64,000 nucleotides of DNA from JAHJQQ01 sp963737555 (GTDB lineage: Bacteria > Pseudomonadota > Gammaproteobacteria > Thiohalobacterales > Thiohalobacteraceae): assembly GCA_963737555.1 (NCBI GenBank), contig CAVTTB010000001.1:248001-312000 (forward strand), given 5' to 3'. This document shows, piece by piece, positions 32,001 through 41,820 of this stretch. The notes beneath the pieces were generated by a model. That model was not told the origin of the DNA. It did no database searches and saw nothing but the letters and a program-made list of their open reading frames with translations. Both the position numbers and the translations under genes were made by a program. Each line of letters opens with the position of its first letter. Within the stretch, counting starts at the first letter, position 1.

Positions 32001-32555
32001 GCCTGACGGGTGTTGCCAAGGCCGTTGCAGCCGTCGAACAGCGTTTCCAGGGCGCGTGCGGTTTTACCGTCGGGTTTCAACGTGGCCTCGGCATACAGCG
32101 CATCCCAGGCCTCTTCGATCAGCTCAGATTCGGCTTCCAGCAGTTCGAATCCCGGGGGTACCTCGGCCTCGACCGGAAAGCGTTGCAGGATCTCCTGACA
32201 GAAGGCATGAAAGGTGGTTGCGCGCAGTGCGTGCGGCGCGAACAGCAGGTTTTCATAGAGCCGCCGGGCGCGCTCGCGCAGCGCGTCAGCGGGTGTCTCG
32301 CCCATCGCACGCAGTGCCGCATCGACTTCGTCATCAGCTGCCGCTGGCGAGTTGCGCCAAACGTTCGTTGAGGCGCTGCAGCATTTCGGCGGCGGCCTTG
32401 CGCGTGAAGGTGACAGCGAGGATGTTTTCAGGCGCTGCGCCCGCCAATAGCAAGCGCAACATGCGCGTGACTAACAGCCATGTCTTGCCGGTGCCGGCGG
32501 AGGCGTGGACGCTGGCGTGGCGATCGGGTGCGGTGGCCTGTAATGGATTGTTCAT
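29081..32555 (-). CDS. addA: AddA-type UvrD helicase / RecB-like nuclease, one frame break
   Basis: DNA double-strand break repair enzyme: SF1 helicase with a C-terminal PD-(D/E)XK nuclease. The N-terminus shows Walker A in ASAGTGKTWLL (GTGKT), then TFTRKAAAEMLQRL. Further motifs are IDEFQDTNPTQW (Walker B), GDAKQSIYRFRRAD, TVHGAKGLEAPVVFLADC and YVALTRARQ. The nuclease part has DGIIDRLLLSADTAHIIDYK, with the catalytic D and K, followed by YREQLNLYADGVR. The frame breaks near 32340 after RLAQLAS. The start at 32555 is MNNPLQATAPD. The C-terminus runs on in frame into the KilA-N gene; the natural end is probably near 29150. AddB, its usual partner, is not adjacent. Confidence 0.85.
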
Positions 32556-32938
32556 GCGCGCACAGCATATCAGTCGGCGCACACGCTGCGTAATTGGCGC
32601 GTGATCGCGCACGCTGTGCCAAACAAAAATTCTGCGCCTGTACGAATATGCTGAAGTTCGCGTAGGGCATCGCGAGGCAACTCTCTGTGCAGCAGTGCAT
32701 GCTGTGACGGGTGATGCCATCAAACGACTGAATATTAAGTGAGATACCTGGGCAGAATTTGTGAAAGTCTGAAATTGCCACGAGCAGGCGTCGTCGATTT
32801 GACGCAGGGTGGGGTTTAACTTATGGAAATAATGAGAAAAGATGAGCGCCAGATCGATAGGGAAGGAGGCAGGGATTGCGCCAACGGAGGGTCGACTCGA
32901 AGGGAATTTGAGGTGGGCAGGAACGCCCGTAAGGGACC
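32556..32938. other. Gap upstream of addA without a recognised gene
   Basis: About 380 bases between addA and the fimX terminator. An open minus-strand frame covers it, but the peptide resembles no family. Nothing else is evident; it must contain the promoter of addA. Confidence 0.4.
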
Positions 32939-32967
32939 AAAAGGCGGCCATACGGCCGCCTTTTTTT
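32939..32967 (-). terminator. Terminator at the end of fimX
   Basis: Stem 32939-32949 with 32954-32964 (AAAAGGCGGCC / GGCCGCCTTTT, 4-base loop). On the plus strand it is followed by seven T, and on the minus strand by four. It sits directly past the fimX stop and could act in both directions. Confidence 0.75.
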
Positions 32968-35068
32968 ACATCGAGCCTTCGGTGAAATCGTAGTTCAGGC
33001 CTTCGGTCGGCTCAGCCAGGAAGTAGCCCTGAATGTACTGGATGCCGTATTGGAACAGCACGGTGAGGCTGCTGGCATCCTCGACGAACTCGGCGATGCA
33101 GATCTTGTTCATGGAACGCGCCATTTCCACGATGGACTTCACGACCGCCTGATTGTCGGTGTCGCGCATCAGGTTGTGGATGAATTTGCCGTCGATCTTC
33201 AGGTAGTCGACCGGCAGATGCTTCAGCAGTTGGAAGGAATTCGGGCTGCTGCCGAAATGCTCCAGCGAGGTTTTACAGTGCAGGCTGCTGATCGAGGCGA
33301 CAAAGGCCTTCGCGCCCTTGAGGTGTTCGCTGGCGTCATTTTCGGCGATCTCAAACACAATGGCGTCGGTCGCCAAGCGCGCTTCCTTGAGTACTTGGCT
33401 GATCCAGATGGGCAGTTCGTGATCGTCCAGTGTCGGCCCCGAGAGTTTGATGAAGAACACCGTGTTGGCCCCATTGCGGCGGCGTTCGGCCAGAACTTCC
33501 GCGGCCTTGCGGATAACCCAGCGGTCGATCTCGACGATCTGTCCGGTCTGCATGGCGACCGGCAGGAATTGTCCGGGGCGGATATCCTCACCCTCGCTGT
33601 CGCGCATGCGCAGCAAGACTTCATACTTCTCGTCGATTTCACCTTGCAGGCTGACGATGGGCTGATAGACGAGATGGAAGCGGTCTTCGCTCAGCGCTTC
33701 CTGAATGAGGTGATTCCACTGTTGCTCGCGTTCACGCCCGACCTGTTCGTCGGCCACTGGATTGTGCAGGTGAACGCGATTGCCGCCGGATGAGCGCGCG
33801 ACTTCGCAGGCCAGATCGGCGCGCGAGAGGATTTCCTGCGCATCCGGCGAACTTTCGGTGACCAGGCTGATGCCAATGCTGGTGGTCAGGGTGAGTGAGC
33901 GGCCTTCGATATCGAGAATGTGTTCCTCGACGGCGCGGCGCAGTTCATCTGCCAAGGTTTGGCTTGCAGCGGCGTCTTTGCCTTTGATCAGTACGGTGAA
34001 GGAACTGTCGCCGAAACGCGCGGGCAGGCCGAGCGCGCCGACCTTGTCCTTGATCAGATTTGCGATATCGCTGACCACCAAGTCGCTGGCGCCCAGTCCT
34101 ACGGATTCCTTCACGGCCTTGAAGTTGTCGATCAGGATATACAGCAAGCCACTGTTGCCGGAACCCGCCCGGGCGTTATTCACGGCGAGTTCGAGTTCTT
34201 CCATGAAGTATTGACGGTTGTACAATCCGGTCAGCACGTCCTGCTTGCTCAGGTATTTCAGCTTCTGTTCAAGTTCCTTGTCGCCGATCGCCTGATCGCG
34301 AATGAGGATCTGGGTGCAGGGTTCGCCGTCGATGGTGGCCGGCGTGAATTCCATCTTGGCATTGAAGCTGCCTTTGGCGCTGACGCATTTGACGTCGAGG
34401 CTGGCCTCCATGCCGCTCTCGTCTTTGCCATAGTTGCGCAGAAATTCTTTGAAGCTGCCTTGATCGTCGCCAGCGACCATGTCCATGATCGGCGTGCCTT
34501 CGATCTCGTCCAGATTGCCGAAGCCGAACATTTCAAGATACGAACTGTTGGCATAGATGTGCATGCCGTCGTGCACATAGGCGATGGAGTCACGCGAACT
34601 GTCCAGCAGTGAACGACAGCGGCGTTCGCTTTCTTTGTGTCCGGCGCGGTAGTAATTCAGACTGCTCTGCATTTCCAGGTTGCGCTGTTCGCGGACCAGG
34701 ACCAGGAGTAGATGCTCCGGTGCGTCGAACGACACCAGATCGGTGGCGCCGGCACGCAGTGCCTCGATGACATTGGGTTCGTCAGCGGTTGCGCCGATGG
34801 CGATCAGCGGGACGTTCAGCGAGCGGGCGTGCAGCAGTTCGACCACCTGCTCCAGACGCAGCGCGTCCAGTTCTTGCGCGCATAGAATCAGGTCGGGCAA
34901 TTGTTGTTCCAGTGCCTGTTCCAGTTCCGCTTGATCTTTGGCGTACATGAAGCGCACGGCATAGCCCGCGCCACGCAGGATGTTGGCGATGGCCTCGGCG
35001 TCGTTCTGGGTTTCTTCGATGATGATCAGACGCAGTGTCTGTTGTTCCTTGCGCACTACTTCCTCCAC
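32966..35068 (-). CDS. fimX: FimX-like c-di-GMP receptor (REC-PAS-degenerate GGDEF-degenerate EAL)
   Basis: A 700-residue protein with the exact layout of Pseudomonas FimX, which binds c-di-GMP and controls type IV pilus assembly. Residues about 11-130 form a receiver-like domain lacking the phosphoacceptor pattern (PDLILCAQELDAL). About 150-260 is a PAS domain. The GGDEF domain (about 270-435) carries GDSSF at 353-357 in place of GGEEF. The EAL domain (about 450-690) has EVLLR at 483-487 in place of EALLR and EHFGSS in place of DDFGTG. Neither catalysis is therefore likely; binding is. The frame is intact. Its neighbourhood includes a PilZ-like gene; pilW lies 20 kb away. Confidence 0.85.
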   Translation of the reverse strand: MEEVVRKEQQTLRLIIIEETQNDAEAIANILRGAGYAVRFMYAKDQAELEQALEQQLPDLILCAQELDALRLEQVVELLHARSLNVPLIAIGATADEPNVIEALRAGATDLVSFDAPEHLLLVLVREQRNLEMQSSLNYYRAGHKESERRCRSLLDSSRDSIAYVHDGMHIYANSSYLEMFGFGNLDEIEGTPIMDMVAGDDQGSFKEFLRNYGKDESGMEASLDVKCVSAKGSFNAKMEFTPATIDGEPCTQILIRDQAIGDKELEQKLKYLSKQDVLTGLYNRQYFMEELELAVNNARAGSGNSGLLYILIDNFKAVKESVGLGASDLVVSDIANLIKDKVGALGLPARFGDSSFTVLIKGKDAAASQTLADELRRAVEEHILDIEGRSLTLTTSIGISLVTESSPDAQEILSRADLACEVARSSGGNRVHLHNPVADEQVGREREQQWNHLIQEALSEDRFHLVYQPIVSLQGEIDEKYEVLLRMRDSEGEDIRPGQFLPVAMQTGQIVEIDRWVIRKAAEVLAERRRNGANTVFFIKLSGPTLDDHELPIWISQVLKEARLATDAIVFEIAENDASEHLKGAKAFVASISSLHCKTSLEHFGSSPNSFQLLKHLPVDYLKIDGKFIHNLMRDTDNQAVVKSIVEMARSMNKICIAEFVEDASSLTVLFQYGIQYIQGYFLAEPTEGLNYDFTEGSM

Positions 35069-35325
35069 TGCCCTGTAGGGTTCCCTGATCGGGGTATCTT
35101 ACCGCTGCTGATTCCCTGGCTGTATCGGCATTCTGGAATGGATCTGAACCAGGGGAGCGGTGTATGGCGAGGTGTGTTGTACCGCAATCGACGCCGGTTT
35201 TCCATGTCCCGGAATCCTGTTAGCATCGCAGTTGAAAGTCATGCTGTGAGGATGGGCTGCGGCTGATTCGGTCCACGCTGTCATCCTGACCCGTGCAAAC
35301 GGGCCGCAACAACCTGGAGTAACGT

Positions 35326-35847
35326 ATGCAAGAGGTCATTGTCAGGGCGGAAGTTCCCGAGGACGTCAGGGCGATCGACGTGGTCAATCTCAGTGCGTTT
35401 CAGGGCGAGGCCGAGGCGCGCTTGGTCAGTGCGATTCGTGGCTCGGCGGAATTCATCCCGGATCTGTCGCTGGTCGCCGAACTCAACGGTCGTATCGTCG
35501 GTCACTTGCTGCTGTCCAAGGTCAAGCTGCAGCATGGCAACGACGGCAAGACGGTGTTGGCGCTGGGGCCGATGTCGGTGGTGCCGTCGCAATCGCATCG
35601 CGGGATCGGCTCGGCGCTGATTCAAGCCGCCATCGGCCGGGCGAAGGATATGCGCTACGTGGCGATTATTGTCGCTGGCCAACCGGACTACTACGGGCGT
35701 TTTGCGTTTCAGCCAGCGGCGACCTGGGGGCTCACGTCCAATTTGCGCCTGCCGGCCGATGCGCTCACCGCCATGGAATTAGTGGCGGGCGCGCTCAAGG
35801 ATGGCGGGCAGGTGATCTACCCGGCACCATTCGCCGAAATATTCTGA
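35326..35847 (+). CDS. GNAT family N-acetyltransferase
   Basis: Predicted acyl-CoA dependent N-acetyltransferase of 173 residues. It has the GNAT pattern: VIVRAEVPEDVRAIDVVNLS at the start, LALGPMSVVPSQSHRGIGSALI (the acetyl-CoA pyrophosphate loop Q/R-x-x-G-x-G/A, here SHRGIGS) and PDYYGRFAF near the end, as in YhbS-like proteins. Substrate is unknown. Divergent from fimX and convergent with the next gene. Intact. Confidence 0.85.
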   Translation: MQEVIVRAEVPEDVRAIDVVNLSAFQGEAEARLVSAIRGSAEFIPDLSLVAELNGRIVGHLLLSKVKLQHGNDGKTVLALGPMSVVPSQSHRGIGSALIQAAIGRAKDMRYVAIIVAGQPDYYGRFAFQPAATWGLTSNLRLPADALTAMELVAGALKDGGQVIYPAPFAEIF

Positions 35848-35860
35848 GCGGGCCGGGGCG

Positions 35861-37661
35861 TTAAAGCTGAGTCCACAGCGCTGAAAAGTCGTCCGCCTTG
35901 TCGGCGTTGTCGCTCGGCTCGGGGGCGGCTTCGGACTGGCTATCCAGCGGCTGGAACTGATACTGGGCGAACGAGCCGGTGTTTTCCATGATTTTGGTAA
36001 GCTCGACCCGCGCCTCTTTGCCGTGACTGCTGACCATGAGGATGTCGCCAGTGTGGTAGGGCAATGCCGGCGTCAGCAGGGTGGCCGGCTGACCGAGTGC
36101 CTTGATGGCCGGCAAAAGCAGACTGCGCAGGTACTCATTGTCGCCATTGATCTTGTGAATTTTGGTGCCAACCGCGACCGCGCCAGGCGCCAGCATTTCC
36201 ACGCCCAGTTCCAAACCCAACTCGGTTTCACACTTCATCCAGCGGACAACGCCCAGGCTCAGGTGGAAACTGTCGAGTTCATTGTTTTCGCGCAACCCCA
36301 GTAATTCACCGACCTGCGCCTGCGAATTCTCACGGTTGTCCCACAGCAGGCGATAGCCGCCGGCGCTGACGTTGATCATTTTCCAGAGATGCGTTTGGTA
36401 GGCCGGCGTTTGTTGCGCCGGGGCCGCGGGTGTTTTCAGCTGCGACTTGACGGCGAACGGGTCGTGGCCGGGCGTGAATTCGATGTACTGACTATCCTTT
36501 GCCTGAGGCTGCGCGCCGCGTGCGAGGTGAACGTCGGTCAGTTCCCACAGATCCGGCATTGTTCCCGCCTGCTCGGCGGTATTACTGGCCGTGAAATTGG
36601 CGGGTTTGTTGAACAGCCGGGGGGCGCTGCTATCACCCTCGACAATCTCATTCTCACCGCTGATGAAATAGTGCGCCGTGCTCAGGCCCATCGCGACCAC
36701 GGCGGTGGAGTGTTTCTGCGTGCGCGAGAAGCGGCGCTGGGGCATGACGCCCCAGGCGAGCATCAGGCGACGTAGCGTATGGTCGTTGATGTGCTGGGCC
36801 TTGTTACCTTGTTCGCGGCGCTGGCGTCCCAGGGTTTCACGGATCGAGTCGGCCAGTCGCGCGGCATTCAACAGCCGACAGGATTCCGGATTGTATTTGG
36901 TCGAGCGCAGTACCAGATAAGTCGGCGGATCGTCGGCATCGAAATTGGTCACGAACATCCCGTTGGGGCTGCGGGCCTCGGTGATGCGGGTGAGTGTCGC
37001 ATGCTGAGCCCATTCGCATAACCAGGTGTCGATGCGTTCGACTTCACCTTGGCGCAGGCGGTACGGGCAGGCCAATGCCAATAGCAGGATGTGTTTATAG
37101 ACATTCTCGATGGATCGATCGCATTCGCTGTCGGTGATGTTTTCTTTGATGGAGGTCTGCGCATAACCCTGCGCATCGGCCTGCTGATAGAGGCCGTGGA
37201 TTGCAAGCCAGACACCGTCCGGATAAGGGGCGTAGACCTGATAGGCGCGTAACAGCATTTGACCGAGATAGGACAACGCACGCTGTGTGGCTAACGCGCT
37301 GTGTTTGCCCTGAGTGCCAAGCGATTTATGGTAACCCCGCGCCATCTGTCGCATGAGCGCCTGTGACAACGCGACCGTCTGGCGGCCTTTTATCGGCGAG
37401 TGGAAACGCCTTGCCGACGTAATGAATTTTCATTGCCTCGAGAACCGCGTTGATGGGTGCGCGCAGTTGTTCAAGTAGGCGGAAACGCTGATCCGCCGGG
37501 AGGTCGAGTTCTTCGGTTCCGTGCAAGGCTTCGTACAACAGCCGACTGCTTTCGCCTATGTTGGCGAGCGGAAGATCCCTGATCCACTGTTCGACCTGAG
37601 TCGGTCGCGGGTCGAAGGCGGTACTGTTAGTTGGCCGGTGGCCGAGTGCTTGCTTATCCAT
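35861..37661 (-). CDS. Large protein with a PilZ-like C-terminal motif, one frame break
   Basis: No named family can be assigned with certainty. About 599 residues. The N-terminal third is helical (VEQWIRDLPLANIGESSRLL). The middle is mainly helical with a conserved-looking stretch QGYAQTSIKENITDSECDRS. The C-terminal third contains LWKMINVSAGGYRLLW, matching the N-x-S-x-x-G part of PilZ c-di-GMP-binding domains, but the preceding RxxxR is not clear. The frame breaks near 37350 after KAFPLADKRP. It lies one gene from fimX, so a c-di-GMP role is plausible but inferred. Confidence 0.6.
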
Positions 37662-37766
37662 GGCGGTTCCGTCATAGCGTTGTCCGAGTCTCCACTATTA
37701 CGGCAATTGGGCCGATTTCTATAATGGAGAGCCGGCGAGGACGGGGCGCGGTGAGGACTGTGGGGA

Positions 37767-38783
37767 TTAGAGCGGGGTTTTGGCGGGTTCGCCGGCCTGT
37801 TCACGAACCAGTCGCGGGACCAGATAGCCGGGCAGGCGTGCCCGGAGCGCGCGGATCAAGGCACGTGCCCGCGTATCGTCTACCGCGAAGTGCGCAGCCC
37901 CGCGGACTCGATCCAGTTGGTGCAGGTAATAGGGCAGTACACCGGCTTCGAAGAGAGTCTCGGACAGTGTGCTCAGGGTGTCGGCGTGATCGTTGACGCC
38001 GCGCAGCAGGACCGACTGATTCAGCACCGGGATGCCCGCACTACCCAGGCGGCGCAGGCCTGAATGCACATCCGCGTCGATTTCGTTGGGATGGTTGGCA
38101 TGGACTACCAGCACCGGCCGCAATCGCGAGGCGGTCAGCCAAGACAGAAAGGCGTCGGTTATGCGCTCGGGGAGCACCACGGGCAGTCGGCTGTGGATGC
38201 GTAGCCGCCGCAGGTGGGGAATGGCCGCGAGTTCGGCGACCAGATCGGCGAGGCGCGCGTCGGGCAGCGACAGTGGGTCGCCGCCGCTGAGGATGATTTC
38301 GTGGATGCTCGGATCGGCGGCGAGATAGGCGATGGCCTGTGCCCAATGCTGACCGGTCGGGTTGGCCTCGGCGTAGGGATAATGGCGGCGGAAGCAATAG
38401 CGGCAGTGGATGCCGCAGGCGCCGGTCAGCGTCAGCAACGCCCGGCCACGGTATTTGTGCAGCAGCCCCGGTGCGGCCATCGCCGCCGCCTCGCCGAGCG
38501 GGTCGGTCAGATAGCCCTCGGCCGACTGGCATTCCACCGAGTCGGGCAGAACCTGCAATAACAAGGGATCCTGGCGGTCACCGGGGCGCATGCGGGCGAT
38601 GAATCCACGCGGTACGCGCAGCCCGAATTCTCGTGCTGCCGCTGCACCCGCGGGTTCCTCCGGCAATCCCAGCAGTGCCAACAACTCGGCTGGCTGAGTC
38701 ACGGCGTCGGCCAAGGCGCGTCGCCACGCGGGCGCATGTTCGGCGTCGGAATATAGAGGTATGATGGGCGCCGTTTTGTTCAT
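37767..38783 (-). CDS. epmB: EF-P (R)-beta-lysine forming aminomutase EpmB
   Basis: Radical SAM enzyme that converts (S)-alpha-lysine to (R)-beta-lysine for attachment to EF-P. The cluster motif reads CGIHCRYCFRRHYPY (CxxxCxxC), followed by ILSGGDPLSLPD and RLRIHSRLPVVLP, as in YjeK. A PLP lysine site is expected near the C-terminal third (GVLPYYLHQLDRVRGAAHF). Start ATG at 38783. Divergent from efp, 145 bases apart. 338 residues, intact, length typical (342 in E. coli). Confidence 0.94.
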   Translation of the reverse strand: MNKTAPIIPLYSDAEHAPAWRRALADAVTQPAELLALLGLPEEPAGAAAAREFGLRVPRGFIARMRPGDRQDPLLLQVLPDSVECQSAEGYLTDPLGEAAAMAAPGLLHKYRGRALLTLTGACGIHCRYCFRRHYPYAEANPTGQHWAQAIAYLAADPSIHEIILSGGDPLSLPDARLADLVAELAAIPHLRRLRIHSRLPVVLPERITDAFLSWLTASRLRPVLVVHANHPNEIDADVHSGLRRLGSAGIPVLNQSVLLRGVNDHADTLSTLSETLFEAGVLPYYLHQLDRVRGAAHFAVDDTRARALIRALRARLPGYLVPRLVREQAGEPAKTPL

Positions 38784-38928
38784 GTCGGAAATCGTGTCGA
38801 TCAATCGGGCGACCGGCAGGTCCGGAACGCGGGCGTGCAGTGTACACGCGAGTCAGCGCGCATTTCGAGCGCTGGCACCCATAAATGCAGGCATCTATTC
38901 CATTACCCCATTACCGCGGAAACAGTCG

Positions 38929-39498
38929 ATGGCAACTTATAATACCAGTGAATTCAAGAGCGGGCTCAAAGTCATGTTGGACGGCGATCCCTGCGCGATT
39001 ATCGAAAACGAGTTTGTGAAGCCGGGCAAGGGCCAGGCCTTCAGCCGCGTCAGACTGCGCAACCTCAAAAGTGGTCGCGTCATCGAGCGTACCTTCAAAT
39101 CCGGCGAAAACCTGGAAGGCGCCGACGTGATGGATACCGATATGCAGTATCTATATAACGACGGCGAATTCTGGCATTTCATGGTGCCGGAGACCTTCGA
39201 GCAATTCGCCGCCGATGCCACCGCGGTCGGCGACAGCGCCAAATGGCTCAAGGAACAGGATATCTGCGTCATGACCCTGTACAACGGTGTGCCGTTGGCC
39301 GTGGTTCCGCCCAATCATGTGATCCTGGCCGTCACTGAGACCGATCCCGGCGTGCGCGGCGATACCTCCGGCGGCGGTGGCAAGCCAGCGATACTGGAAA
39401 CCGGCGCGGTGGTGCGCGTGCCGCTGTTCATCAATGTTGGCGACCTGCTCAAGGTCGATACCCGCAGCGGCGAATACGTCTCGCGCGCCAAAGAATAG
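38929..39498 (+). CDS. efp: Elongation factor P
   Basis: Tunes the ribosome during synthesis of polyproline stretches. 189 residues: an SH3-like N-terminal domain and two OB folds. Lys34 in the loop KPGKGQAF is the residue beta-lysylated by EpmA, as in E. coli. ATG at 38929 is chosen over the open-frame start at 38761, since MATYNTSEFKSGLKV is the canonical N-terminus. Followed by epmA 89 bases downstream. Confidence 0.96.
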   Translation: MATYNTSEFKSGLKVMLDGDPCAIIENEFVKPGKGQAFSRVRLRNLKSGRVIERTFKSGENLEGADVMDTDMQYLYNDGEFWHFMVPETFEQFAADATAVGDSAKWLKEQDICVMTLYNGVPLAVVPPNHVILAVTETDPGVRGDTSGGGGKPAILETGAVVRVPLFINVGDLLKVDTRSGEYVSRAKE

Positions 39499-39540
39499 GG
39501 CCGTAAGGTTCTTGAGCCACGCTCGCCCGACTCATGCCCT

Positions 39541-39557
39541 CTCTCCCGGCGGGAGAG
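39541..39557. repeat. Hairpin between efp and epmA
   Basis: CTCTCCC-GGC-GGGAGAG, embedded in a GGGTAGGGTGAGGGG context that is a frequent intergenic repeat in gammaproteobacteria. It may attenuate read-through from efp to epmA. Confidence 0.5.
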
Positions 39558-39587
39558 GGGTAGGGTGAGGGGAACGCCATAGCCCGT

Positions 39588-40568
39588 ATGTCTTCCGATT
39601 GGCAGCCCACGGCCACACTTGAAACCTTGCGTCTACGCGCGCAGTTGCTGGCGCGTGTGCGGCGCTTTTTCGCCCAACGTGCCGTGCTCGAGGTCGAGAC
39701 GCCCATGTTGTCCGCCGCGGCCACGCCCGCGCCGCATCTCGACAGTTTCAGCGTCGACTATCGCGGTCCGCGCGCACCCGCCTCGGGGCGGCTGTATCTG
39801 CATACCTCGCCCGAATTTCCCATGAAGCGGTTGCTTGCTGCAGGCAGCGGCAGCATCTATCAAATTTGCCGGGTATTCCGCGATGGCGAGGCGGGTGCGC
39901 GTCACAACCCCGAGTTCACGTTGCTGGAATGGTACCGCCTCGGCTTCGATCTGCCCGCGTTGATCGACGAAGTCGAACAGCTGTTGCGCAGTGCCTTGGC
40001 CGGTGTGCGTGAGCTACCCGTGGCCGTGCACTACCGCTATCGTGATTTGTTTATGCAGTTCGCCGGCGTGGACGGATTGACGGCGCCCGCACACGAATTA
40101 CGTGCCTGTCTGGAAGACCATGGCCATCAACCGCCAGTGAGCATGAGCGATGAAGATGTCGATGCCTGGCGCGATCTGGTGTTGACGCACATGATCGAAC
40201 CGCGGCTCACCGGCCTGGTGTTTGTCTCAGAGTATCCCGCCAGTCAGGCGGCCCTTGCGCGCGTGATCGCGGCTACGCCACCGGTCGCGGCGCGCTTCGA
40301 GTGCTATCTCGATGGCGTGGAACTTGCAAACGGTTTTCACGAACTTGGTGATGCCGTCGAGCAACGTCGCCGCTTCGAGCAGGAAAATGCGCTGCGCGCA
40401 GTCGCCGGCCGGCCGCCGATGCCGCTTGATGAGCGTCTGTTGAGTGCGTTGGATGCGGGTTTGCCGGAGTGCAGCGGTGTCGCCCTCGGCTTCGATCGTC
40501 TGATGTTGTGCGCGAGTGCCGTCGAGCGCATCGATGCTGTGATCGCCTTCGGCTTCGAGCGGGCCTAG
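39588..40568 (+). CDS. epmA: EF-P--lysine ligase EpmA (GenX/PoxA)
   Basis: Class II aminoacyl-tRNA synthetase paralogue that attaches beta-lysine to Lys34 of EF-P. 326 residues without the anticodon-binding domain. The motif 1/2 region reads LEVETPMLSAAATPAPHLDS, LHTSPEFPMKRLLAAGSGSI, then QICRVFRDGEAGARHNPEFT and LLEWYR. Motif 3 is SGVALGFDRLMLC. A ribosome site (GAGGGGAACGCC) lies before ATG 39588. It sits with efp and epmB, giving the whole pathway in one place. Confidence 0.94.
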   Translation: MSSDWQPTATLETLRLRAQLLARVRRFFAQRAVLEVETPMLSAAATPAPHLDSFSVDYRGPRAPASGRLYLHTSPEFPMKRLLAAGSGSIYQICRVFRDGEAGARHNPEFTLLEWYRLGFDLPALIDEVEQLLRSALAGVRELPVAVHYRYRDLFMQFAGVDGLTAPAHELRACLEDHGHQPPVSMSDEDVDAWRDLVLTHMIEPRLTGLVFVSEYPASQAALARVIAATPPVAARFECYLDGVELANGFHELGDAVEQRRRFEQENALRAVAGRPPMPLDERLLSALDAGLPECSGVALGFDRLMLCASAVERIDAVIAFGFERA

Positions 40569-40820
40569 CCGATTTTTTCATCGCGCTGAGACTGTGCCGC
40601 AGCAAGGCTTCGTTATTCGCTTGATGTAACGAACAGATGCAAAATTGCGTGGCGCATCGATACATGAATTAATGTTGATTACCGCTTGAATGTTATCGCG
40701 ATATGCTGGAAACTAATCCTCCATGCACAGGACGTGCACGGGTAGCTACGCTGGCTGGATAAGGACGGTCTTCTCCGACGGGTTCGGCCCAGTCGACACC
40801 ACAAGCTGCAGGGTGTACTC

Positions 40821-41738
40821 ATGCGACTGATCGATACATTGCTACATAAAATTTTCTTGGGCTGCGCACTCATCGCGCTCGCCGCTCCGGGTTACGCGGC
40901 TAAGCCACACGCTGACGCCGAGCCCAACCTGATCGCCAGTGTCTCTGTTACGGAAATCCTGCAAGATCCCGCGTATCAGCGCCGGCTCGATCTGAAATCA
41001 GCGAAGGCCCTGGTAATCGATGAAAGCACCGGCGCGCGCCTGTACAGCAAGCATGCCACCGAACGCGCACCGATAGCCTCACTGACCAAACTGATGACAG
41101 CGATGGTGGTGCTCGACGCCAAACTGCCGATGGATACCCGCATCACCATCACCAAAGATGATCTCGACCGTCTGCGCGGCACGAGTTCACGTTTGCAAGT
41201 GGGCGTGACACTGACGCGCCGTGAGTTGCTGCATCTGGCGCTGATGTCTTCCGAAAATCGTGCCTCGTCCGCCTTGGCGCGGACCTATCCGGGCGGTCGC
41301 AGTGCCTGTATCGCGGCAATGAACCGCAAGGCGCGGTCCTTGGGCCTGCGCAATACCAGCTATGCCGATTCGACCGGACTGGATGGCCACAATGTGTCCA
41401 CCGCGGAAGATCTGGCCAAGATCGTGCGCGCGGCAAACGGGTATGCACTCATCAAGGAGTACACCACCTGCCCCTCGCGCCTGCAAAAGACGGCACGCAA
41501 TTCCCATCCGCTCGAATACAAGAATACCAATCCACTGGTGCGGAAATCCGAGTGGGACATCGCGGTCAGCAAGACCGGCTATATCAACGAGGCCGGCCGT
41601 TGCCTGGTGATGAAGGCACGGATTGCCGGGCGTTCGGTGATCATCGTACTGCTCAATTCGCAGGGTAAATACTCGGGGGTCGGCGATGCGGCCCGGATCA
41701 AGAAGTGGATCGAAGACGCCACGCACAAGCCCACCTGA
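40821..41738 (+). CDS. pbpG: D-alanyl-D-alanine endopeptidase (PBP7/8 type)
   Basis: Periplasmic serine peptidase that cuts peptide cross-links in peptidoglycan. Signal peptide about 1-26 (ALIALAAPGYAAK). Catalytic motifs of the S11 family: SLTKLM (SxxK), SSENRASS (SxN) and AVSKTGYINEAG (KTG). 305 residues matches PBP7 of E. coli. There is no C-terminal amphipathic helix as in DacA. A 250-base gap upstream must carry its promoter. Intact. Confidence 0.92.
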   Translation: MRLIDTLLHKIFLGCALIALAAPGYAAKPHADAEPNLIASVSVTEILQDPAYQRRLDLKSAKALVIDESTGARLYSKHATERAPIASLTKLMTAMVVLDAKLPMDTRITITKDDLDRLRGTSSRLQVGVTLTRRELLHLALMSSENRASSALARTYPGGRSACIAAMNRKARSLGLRNTSYADSTGLDGHNVSTAEDLAKIVRAANGYALIKEYTTCPSRLQKTARNSHPLEYKNTNPLVRKSEWDIAVSKTGYINEAGRCLVMKARIAGRSVIIVLLNSQGKYSGVGDAARIKKWIEDATHKPT

Positions 41739-41820
41739 TTTCGTTGTCAGGCAGCGCGCCTGACATTCCCATCCACGGCTGCCTTGAAAACAGCCGTCCT
41801 ATGCCGGAGACTCCCCGGCT

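Noticed and set aside
28871..32305. Apparent 1144-residue AddA-KilA-N fusion protein
   Set aside because: Likely read-through after a lost stop; the KilA-N part is itself in several frames and begins with its own methionine.
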